Shown here: positions 33,560-38,124 of the stretch, one piece after another | How positions within the stretch are numbered: the first letter of the stretch is position 1 | How the letters are laid out: the number at the start of each line of letters is the position of its first letter | The notes under the pieces: generated by a model | Told to the model about the DNA's origin: nothing | The model's input: only the letters and a program-made list of their open reading frames with translations | The model's database searches: none | Translations under genes and position numbers: made by a program | Source: Stenotrophomonas maltophilia | GTDB taxonomy: Bacteria > Pseudomonadota > Gammaproteobacteria > Xanthomonadales > Xanthomonadaceae | Assembly (NCBI RefSeq): GCF_013464485.1 | Contig: NZ_RAUX01000054.1 | Coordinates: 291 to 38,414 of the forward strand | Length of the DNA: 38,124 bases | Direction: 5' to 3'

Positions 33560-34354
33560 ATGAGCGACATCCTGCAGACGATCCTGGCCCGCAAGGCCGA
33601 AGAAGTGGCCCAGCGCCGCGCCCAGCGCCCGCTGGAGGCGCTGCAGGCCGCGCTGGCCAGCGCCCCGCCGGTACGTGGCTTCGTGCGCGCGCTGCAGGCG
33701 GCGGTGGCCAACGGCGACCCCGCGGTGATTGCCGAGGTGAAGAAGGCCAGCCCCTCCAAGGGCGTGATCCGCCCGGATTTCCGCCCGGCCGACATCGCGG
33801 TCAGCTACGAGTTCGGCGGCGCCAGCTGCCTGTCGGTGCTGACCGACGTGGACTTCTTCCAGGGCGCCGACGCCTACCTGCAGCAGGCCCGCGAGGCCTG
33901 CACGCTGCCGGTGCTGCGCAAGGACTTCGTGATCGACGCCTACCAGGTGTATGAAGCGCGCGTGCTGGGCGCCGACTGCATCCTGCTGATCGTCGCCGCG
34001 CTGGACGACACCCAGCTGGCCACCCTGTCCGAACTGGCGCTGTCGCTGGGCATGGACGTACTGGTGGAAGTGCACGACATCGACGAACTGGAGCGTGCAC
34101 TGCAGGTGCCGGCGCCGATGATCGGCATCAACAACCGCAACCTGCGCACCTTCGAGGTCTCGCTGCAGACGACCCTGGACATGCAGAAGGCGGTGCCGCG
34201 CGACCGTCTGCTGGTGACCGAGAGCGGCATCTTGGGCCCGCAGGACGTGGCGCTGATGCGCGATGCCGGCATCCATGCGTTCCTGGTCGGCGAGGCCTTC
34301 ATGCGCGTGGAAGAGCCGGGCGAGGGCCTGCGTCAGCTATTCTTCGCGGCATGA
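33560..34354 (+). CDS. trpC: Indole-3-glycerol phosphate synthase
   Basis: A 264-residue TIM-barrel enzyme forming indole-3-glycerol phosphate. The catalytic and phosphate-binding signatures [43 protein letters not shown] and [13 protein letters not shown] are all present. It is monofunctional (no TrpF part). trpF and trpBA are not in this window. Its last codon overlaps the start of the HAD phosphatase gene by 4 bases (ATGA). Confidence 0.97.
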   Translation: MSDILQTILARKAEEVAQRRAQRPLEALQAALASAPPVRGFVRALQAAVANGDPAVIAEVKKASPSKGVIRPDFRPADIAVSYEFGGASCLSVLTDVDFFQGADAYLQQAREACTLPVLRKDFVIDAYQVYEARVLGADCILLIVAALDDTQLATLSELALSLGMDVLVEVHDIDELERALQVPAPMIGINNRNLRTFEVSLQTTLDMQKAVPRDRLLVTESGILGPQDVALMRDAGIHAFLVGEAFMRVEEPGEGLRQLFFAA

Positions 34355-35067
34355 AAACGCACTATCCGACGCCGCGCGACGATGCGCCGCTGGTGGTCTT
34401 CGATTTCGACCACACCCTCTACGACGGCGATTCGGGCACCCATCTGTTCGCCTCGCTGATCAAGCGCAACCCGTTGCGGATGCTGGCGGCGCTGCTGGTC
34501 ACGCCGATCGCCGGGCCGATGGTGGCGCTGCTGCCGACCCGTCGTGCCGGTATTTCGGTCTATGTGTGGATCGGCAGTTTCGGCCTGCACCGTGCGCGCG
34601 ATTTCAACAAAGTCATCGACGCCTATGTGCTGCGCAATGAGGCGCAGATGCGCGCCAAGCTGCTGCCGCAGGCGCTGGAGGTCTTTGCGGCGCATCGCGC
34701 CAAGGGCGACCGCGTGGTGGTCGCCACCGGGGCGCCGCCGGAGCTGGCACGTGCGATCCTGGCCTTTGTCGCCCATCAGGACGTACCGGTGATCGGCACC
34801 GAGGTCGGCCCGCGACTGGGCGGCGTCGGCCCGACGCGCCACTGCCACAACGAAGAGAAGATGCGCATGCTGCGTGAGCGCGGCTATGGGCAGATCGACA
34901 TCGCCTACTCGGACAGCACGGCCGACCTGCCGCTGCTGCTGGCTGCCAAGGCGCCGGTGGTGGTGAACCCGAAGCGCTCCAAGGTGGATTTCTTCCGCAG
35001 CGTGCTGCCGGCCGGCACCCGCATCCTCAACTGGGGCTGCGTGGACCGCGGTGGCGACAAGGCCTGA
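34351..35067 (+). CDS. HAD-IB phosphatase, PgpC/YfhB-like
   Basis: A 238-residue haloacid-dehalogenase phosphatase. Motif I is [14 protein letters not shown] (nucleophile and acid-base Asp), motif II the Thr in VVVATGAPP, and motif III/IV the K in EEKMRML plus [11 protein letters not shown]. Between motifs I and II lies a hydrophobic stretch ([20 protein letters not shown]) followed by the [16 protein letters not shown] block, a layout much like E. coli PgpC (YfhB), which dephosphorylates phosphatidylglycerol phosphate. Being coupled to trpC by a 4-base overlap, a phosphoserine phosphatase role (serine is a TrpAB substrate) was the alternative, but the hydrophobic insert favours a membrane lipid phosphate. 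A SMAG pair follows. Confidence 0.85.
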   Translation: MKTHYPTPRDDAPLVVFDFDHTLYDGDSGTHLFASLIKRNPLRMLAALLVTPIAGPMVALLPTRRAGISVYVWIGSFGLHRARDFNKVIDAYVLRNEAQMRAKLLPQALEVFAAHRAKGDRVVVATGAPPELARAILAFVAHQDVPVIGTEVGPRLGGVGPTRHCHNEEKMRMLRERGYGQIDIAYSDSTADLPLLLAAKAPVVVNPKRSKVDFFRSVLPAGTRILNWGCVDRGGDKA

Positions 35068-35079
35068 TCCGGGCCTGTT

Positions 35080-35154
35080 GTAGAGCCGAGCCATGCTCGG
35101 CTGCACTTCGTTGCGGTATACGTGCGCCATCAGCCGAGCATGGCTCGGCTCTAC
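35080..35154. repeat. SMAG dimer, AGCCGAGC type
   Basis: GTAG at 35080-35083 heads a palindrome pairing AGCCGAGC and GCTCGGCT, and an inverted copy ends in CTAC at 35151-35154. A single copy of the same type lies at 14389-14413. It sits between convergent genes. Confidence 0.86.
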
Positions 35155-35164
35155 AGGGGATGCT

Positions 35165-35926
35165 TCAGCGGTACAGGTGCCCGTACACCGCGTGCCCGAT
35201 CTGGAACAGACTGATGCCCAGCACCAGCACGCCGACGGCCACCAGTACCCAGCGCTCCTTCACCCGCTTGACCAGGATGGCCGCCACCGGCGCGGCCATC
35301 ATGCCGCCAATCAGCAGGCCGGCGACGATCTGCAGGTGCTGCACGCCCATCGACAGCAGGAACGTGGCCGAGATGGTCAGGGTGACGATGAACTCGGCGG
35401 CATTGACCGTGCCGATGGTGGTGCGTGCCTGGCCACCACGGGCGAGCAGGGTGGAGGTGGCCACCGGGCCCCAGCCGCCACCGCCGCTGGCATCGAGCAG
35501 GCCGGCGAAGAAGCCCAGCACCGGGACCCGGCGGATCTCGCCCTTGGGCATCCAGCGTCCCGCGGCGCGGGCCAGGATGATGATCGCCAGCACCAGCAGG
35601 TACAGGTAGATCAGTGGGCGGATGATCTCGCCAGGGATCTGGGTGAGCACGTAGGCACCCACAGCACCGCCTACCGCGCCGGGCAGGGCAAGGCGCAGGA
35701 ACAGGCGTTTATCGACATTACCGGCAGCCAGATGCGACACCCCGGACGCTCCGGTGGTGAACACTTCCGCGGTGTGGATGCTGGCGCTGACCTGTGCCGG
35801 GGGCAGGCCCATGCTCAGCATCACCGAGGAGGACACCAGGCCGAAGGCCATGCCCAAAGCGCCATCCACCAGCTGTGCGCCCAGGCCGATGAGGATGAAC
35901 CACCAGAATTCGCTGCTCAGTTCCAT
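35165..35926 (-). CDS. TauE/SafE (DUF81) family permease
   Basis: A 253-residue membrane protein of about eight helices in two related halves. The first half opens with FILIGLGAQLVDGALGMAFGLVSSSVML and the second with VLGFFAGLLDASGGGGWGPVATSTLL, each holding the Gly-rich DUF81 repeat. Family members export sulfite or organosulfonates, but most are uncharacterised, so the substrate stays open. It lies downstream of clp on the same strand, with a 54-base gap containing a REP palindrome. A SMAG dimer separates it from the convergent HAD gene. Confidence 0.9.
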   Translation of the reverse strand: MELSSEFWWFILIGLGAQLVDGALGMAFGLVSSSVMLSMGLPPAQVSASIHTAEVFTTGASGVSHLAAGNVDKRLFLRLALPGAVGGAVGAYVLTQIPGEIIRPLIYLYLLVLAIIILARAAGRWMPKGEIRRVPVLGFFAGLLDASGGGGWGPVATSTLLARGGQARTTIGTVNAAEFIVTLTISATFLLSMGVQHLQIVAGLLIGGMMAAPVAAILVKRVKERWVLVAVGVLVLGISLFQIGHAVYGHLYR

Positions 35927-35950
35927 GCACCGAGCCTAGCGCGCGAAGGA

Positions 35951-35975
35951 GTGCGGACCAAGGTCCGCACCCACC
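35951..35975 (-). repeat. REP/SMAG-type palindrome
   Basis: GTGCGGACC pairs with GGTCCGCAC followed by CCACC, lying between clp and the TauE-family gene. Confidence 0.72.
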
Positions 35976-35980
35976 GGCGA

Positions 35981-36670
35981 TCAACGGGTGCCGTACAGCA
36001 CCACGGTCTTGCCTCGAGCATGCAACAGGCCGTCGGTCTGCAGCTTCTTCAGCACGCGGCCGGCCATCTCGCGCGAGCAGCCGACCAGGCGGGCCAGTTC
36101 CTGGCGCGAGACGCGCAGCTGGCTGCCCTGCGGGTGGCTCATGGCCTCCGGCTCCTGGGCCAGGTCGTGCAGAGTGCGCACGATCCGGTCGGTAACGTCC
36201 AGGAATGCCAGGCGGCTGGCCTTGCGGCTGGTGTCGAGCAGGCGCTTGGAGATCTGCTGGCCCAGCGCGTACAGCAGGCGTGGGGCATCGGCCGACAGCG
36301 GGCCGAGGAACAGCTGATGCAGGCGCTCGTAGCTGATTTCGGCCAGCTCGCAGGCGGTACGGGTCCTCAGGATCACCTCGCGGCGGTCCGATTCAACGAA
36401 CAGGCCCATCTCGCCGACGAACTCGCCAGCACCGAAGTAGCCCAGTACCAGTTCGCGGTCGTCATCTTCCTCGGCCATGATCGAAACCGAGCCGCTGATG
36501 ACGTAATACAGGGTTCCCGCCGGGTCACCGGGTCGGAAGACGTCGGTACGGGTGGGGTATCGCCGCCTGTGGCTGTGCGCCAGGAAACGATCGATTGTGG
36601 CGATATCCAGGGCCAGTGGACTGCTAGCTAGGCGCACGGTTGACACGATAGGAGCGCTCCCTCTGCGCAT
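35981..36670 (-). CDS. clp: CRP-like global regulator Clp
   Basis: A 229-residue CRP/FNR-family regulator nearly identical in layout to Xanthomonas Clp. The cyclic-nucleotide-binding fold covers residues 20-135 (YVISGSVSIMAEEDDDRELVLGYFGAGEFVGEMG), the long dimer helix about 135-165, and the HTH domain 165-225 (RVSRQELARLVGCSREMAGRVLKKLQ). Xanthomonas Clp binds c-di-GMP, which lowers its DNA affinity; the Glu shown important there corresponds by my alignment to Glu98 here. It activates genes for extracellular enzymes and polysaccharide in that genus. The ATG at 36670 gives the family length; a TTG further upstream is less likely. It diverges from speD. Confidence 0.95.
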   Translation of the reverse strand: MRRGSAPIVSTVRLASSPLALDIATIDRFLAHSHRRRYPTRTDVFRPGDPAGTLYYVISGSVSIMAEEDDDRELVLGYFGAGEFVGEMGLFVESDRREVILRTRTACELAEISYERLHQLFLGPLSADAPRLLYALGQQISKRLLDTSRKASRLAFLDVTDRIVRTLHDLAQEPEAMSHPQGSQLRVSRQELARLVGCSREMAGRVLKKLQTDGLLHARGKTVVLYGTR

Positions 36671-36738
36671 GAACGGATTCACGGGGTCGATAACGGAGCT
36701 TAACCAGCGCAATTGTTAAGGGCAAACAGTGTGCCAGA

Positions 36739-36784
36739 TGTGAGCGATCTTCACGTTCCCCCCGGGGGCGGTTTGCCCCATAAT
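36739..36784 (+). promoter_or_regulatory. speD: Candidate speD promoter with CRP/Clp-like half-sites
   Basis: CATAAT at 36779-36784 is a good minus-10, with a weak TTCCCC minus-35 spaced by 17 bases. Upstream, TGTGA (36739-36743) and TCACG (36751-36755) flank a 7-base spacer; the CRP consensus has 6. The centre is about 43 bases before the expected start point, near the position of class II CRP sites. On the clp side, an inverted repeat CTTAAC/GTTAAG (36699-36704, 36715-36720) lies in its leader region. Confidence 0.35.
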
Positions 36785-36819
36785 TCCCCCTTTCCCTTCT
36801 TACACAGGAATCGACCGCC

Positions 36820-37614
36820 GTGGTCAAGCCGTTGCCTCGCCTGAGGCTGCAGGGTTTCAACAACCTCACCAAGGCGCTGAGCTTCAACATCTATGACGTG
36901 TGTTACGCGCGCACCGAAGAGGAGCGTCAGCGTTACATTGAATACATCGATGAAGAGTACAACGCCGACAGGCTGACTCAAATCTTGACCGATGTCGCCG
37001 AGATCATCGGCGCCAACATCCTGAACGTGGCCCGCCAGGACTACGACCCGCAGGGTGCCTCGGTGACCATCCTGATCTCCGAAGAACCGGTGATCGACAA
37101 GAAGCTGGCTGGCAAGGAGCTGATCTCCGATGCCGTGGTCGCGCACATGGACAAGAGCCACATCACCGTCCATACCTACCCGGAAACCCATCCGCAGGAA
37201 GGTATCGCGACGTTCCGTGCGGACATCGACGTGGCCACCTGTGGCGTCATTTCGCCGCTGAAGGCCCTGAACTACCTGATCGAGAGCCTTGAGTCGGACA
37301 TCGTGATCATGGACTACCGTGTCCGTGGCTTCACCCGCGATGTGAAGGGCAAGAAGCACTTCATCGACCACAAGATCAACTCGATCCAGAACTTCCTGGC
37401 CAAGAACATCAAGTCGCGTTACGAGATGTTCGACGTCAACGTCTACCAGGAAAACATCTTCCACACGAAGATGCACCTGAAGGACTTCGATCTGGACCAG
37501 TACCTGTTCGAGGAAAAGGCCAAGAACCTGTCGTTCAAGGAACGCATGAAGATCGAAGCGCTGCTCAAGCGCGAGATCGAAGAGCTGTTCCACGGACGCA
37601 ACCTGTCCGAGTAA
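36820..37614 (+). CDS. speD: S-adenosylmethionine decarboxylase proenzyme
   Basis: A 264-residue enzyme giving decarboxylated SAM for spermidine synthesis. It belongs to the E. coli-type class: the self-cleavage site is Lys112-Ser113 in [13 protein letters not shown], where Ser113 becomes the pyruvoyl group. The start is GTG with AGGAA about 9 bases upstream. Other conserved blocks are [15 protein letters not shown] and [16 protein letters not shown]. It diverges from clp and is followed by a string of hairpins and a terminator, then the guanidinium exporter gene. Confidence 0.96.
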   Translation: MVKPLPRLRLQGFNNLTKALSFNIYDVCYARTEEERQRYIEYIDEEYNADRLTQILTDVAEIIGANILNVARQDYDPQGASVTILISEEPVIDKKLAGKELISDAVVAHMDKSHITVHTYPETHPQEGIATFRADIDVATCGVISPLKALNYLIESLESDIVIMDYRVRGFTRDVKGKKHFIDHKINSIQNFLAKNIKSRYEMFDVNVYQENIFHTKMHLKDFDLDQYLFEEKAKNLSFKERMKIEALLKREIEELFHGRNLSE

Positions 37615-37623
37615 GCCTCATGC

Positions 37624-37704
37624 GCGATGCCCACAGGCATCGCCACCCAGGCGGGACGACCCGCCCCGTGGAACCTGTGTTGCGCAAGCGGTATAGTTCC
37701 ACGG
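37624..37704 (+). promoter_or_regulatory. Structured leader before sugE with guanidine-II-like ACGA hairpin
   Basis: Three perfect dyads follow the speD stop. The first pairs GCGATGCC and GGCATCGC around CACA (37624-37643). The second is GGCGGG-ACGA-CCCGCC (37650-37665), a C/G-closed stem with an ACGA tetraloop, the recognition feature of guanidine-II (mini-ykkC) hairpins. The third is a 9-bp pairing CCGTGGAAC (37666-37674) with GTTCCACGG (37696-37704). Only one ACGR loop is present, whereas typical guanidine-II RNAs have two. The downstream gene is a guanidinium exporter, which fits. Confidence 0.5.
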
Positions 37705-37719
37705 TGATGTACCGACCCA

Positions 37720-37756
37720 CGGCCCGGTGTGAAAACACCGGGCCGTTTCGTTTTTG
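37720..37756 (+). terminator. Intrinsic terminator between speD and sugE
   Basis: An 11-bp perfect stem, CGGCCCGGTGT (37720-37730) and ACACCGGGCCG (37735-37745), closes a GAAA tetraloop and is followed by TTTCGTTTTTG. It ends speD transcripts, and could also be the switch element of the leader that precedes sugE. Confidence 0.92.
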
Positions 37757-37782
37757 TCAAAAAAGGTAAGGAGCCCCCACCC

Positions 37783-38103
37783 ATGCCCTGGATCTACCTG
37801 TTGCTGGCCGGTCTGTTCGAGATCGGTTTCGCGCTTGGAATGAAGTACTCCGAAGGCTTCAGCAAACCCCTGCCCACCGTTGCCACGGTGGTGTCCGCAC
37901 TGATCAGCCTGTACCTGATGAGCCAGGCGATGAAGAGCATCCCGGTCGGTACGGCCTATGCGATCTGGACCGGCATCGGCGCCCTGGGCGTGGCGGTGCT
38001 GGGCATCTACCTGTTCAACGACAGCGCCTCGCCGGCCCGCCTGGCCTGCGTGGGCCTGATCGTGGCCGGCGTGATCGGCCTGAAGCTGGTGTCGCCCAAC
38101 TAA
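37783..38103 (+). CDS. sugE: Guanidinium exporter, SMR family (Gdx/SugE)
   Basis: A 106-residue four-helix membrane protein of the small multidrug resistance family. The opening MPWIYLLLAGLFEIGFALGMKYSEGF contains the essential Glu (residue 13) and the K-S-G-F pattern that separates the Gdx/SugE branch from EmrE-like drug pumps, which have WAT instead. It probably works as a dual-topology dimer exchanging guanidinium for protons. GTAAGGAG precedes the ATG by 9 bases. A structured leader and terminator lie just upstream. A truncated SMAG element follows. Confidence 0.93.
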   Translation: MPWIYLLLAGLFEIGFALGMKYSEGFSKPLPTVATVVSALISLYLMSQAMKSIPVGTAYAIWTGIGALGVAVLGIYLFNDSASPARLACVGLIVAGVIGLKLVSPN

Positions 38104-38106
38104 GGG

Positions 38107-38124
38107 GTAGTGCCGGCCGCTGGC
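38107..38124 (+). repeat. SMAG element cut by the window edge
   Basis: GTAGTGCCGGCCGCTGGC matches the type at 11192-11214; its second arm lies beyond the window. Confidence 0.8.

Noticed and set aside
36739-36755. Exact CRP site at speD
   Set aside because: The spacer between half-sites is 7, not 6; kept only as a weak candidate, not called as a binding site.

Overview
The window is about 38 kb of high-GC chromosome from a gammaproteobacterium of the Xanthomonadaceae, most likely the Stenotrophomonas maltophilia group. Three things point there: a Clp-type CRP homologue with a conserved c-di-GMP-era Xanthomonas layout; kynurenine/homogentisate enzymes closely resembling the Xanthomonas ones (His55 of tryptophan 2,3-dioxygenase falls at the same residue number); and at least thirteen loci of short GTAG-headed palindromes of the kind called SMAG in S. 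maltophilia. I see no prophage, insertion sequence, CRISPR array, tRNA or rRNA; this is core chromosome with many small intergenic repeats.

Layout, left to right. (1) 1-3.7 kb: a soluble diguanylate cyclase with an intact product-inhibition site, diverging from an NAD(P)-binding TIP30-like protein coupled to a YafY/WYL regulator, then a VOC-fold protein. (2) 3.8-7.7 kb, minus strand: a branched-chain 2-oxoacid dehydrogenase operon (E1 alpha, E1 beta, a small tandem SH3-like protein, E2), with no E3. (3) 8-12.5 kb: kynA, a POT-family peptide transporter, a thioredoxin-like lipoprotein and an unidentified membrane-anchored protein. (4) 12.6-15.8 kb: a MarR regulator divergent from hppD-hmgA, the tyrosine-to-homogentisate degradation steps. 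(5) 15.8-18.1 kb: an unknown protein, an unknown lipoprotein and a CaCA-type cation exchanger. (6) 18.3-24.2 kb, minus: a six-gene Mrp/Mnh/Pha-type cation/proton antiporter operon with subunits A and B fused, every neighbouring pair overlapping by 1 or 4 bases. (7) 24.5-29.2 kb: Mpo1-like protein, purC, a minimal DjlA-like J protein, rpe, a GNAT acetyltransferase and a YegS-like lipid kinase. (8) 29.4-35.1 kb: a trp operon (leader peptide with Trp-Trp-Arg-Trp-Trp, trpE, a SIMPL-domain gene, trpG, trpD, trpC, a PgpC-like HAD phosphatase). (9) 35.2-38.1 kb: a TauE/SafE permease and clp on the minus strand, then speD and sugE/gdx on the plus strand with a string of hairpins between them, one of which has the ACGA tetraloop typical of guanidine-II (mini-ykkC) riboswitches.

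Functionally the left half reads as amino-acid catabolism (Val/Leu/Ile, Trp, Tyr) with peptide uptake, and the right half as biosynthesis (Trp, purine, spermidine) plus ion homeostasis. The global regulator Clp and a diguanylate cyclase sit in the same window, though nothing in the sequence ties them directly.

The observations I would follow first are: the trp leader, whose reading frame runs past the trpE Shine-Dalgarno and start without any terminator in between; the lone guanidine-II-like hairpin before sugE; a possible minus-strand GGA-rich small RNA ending in a strong terminator at about 28.1 kb; a repeat family whose arms lie directly against stop codons of four genes; the SH3-like protein embedded in the dehydrogenase operon; and an E2 in which the catalytic-motif Asp is replaced by Thr. 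All functional assignments are from reading the sequence; no database search was run.
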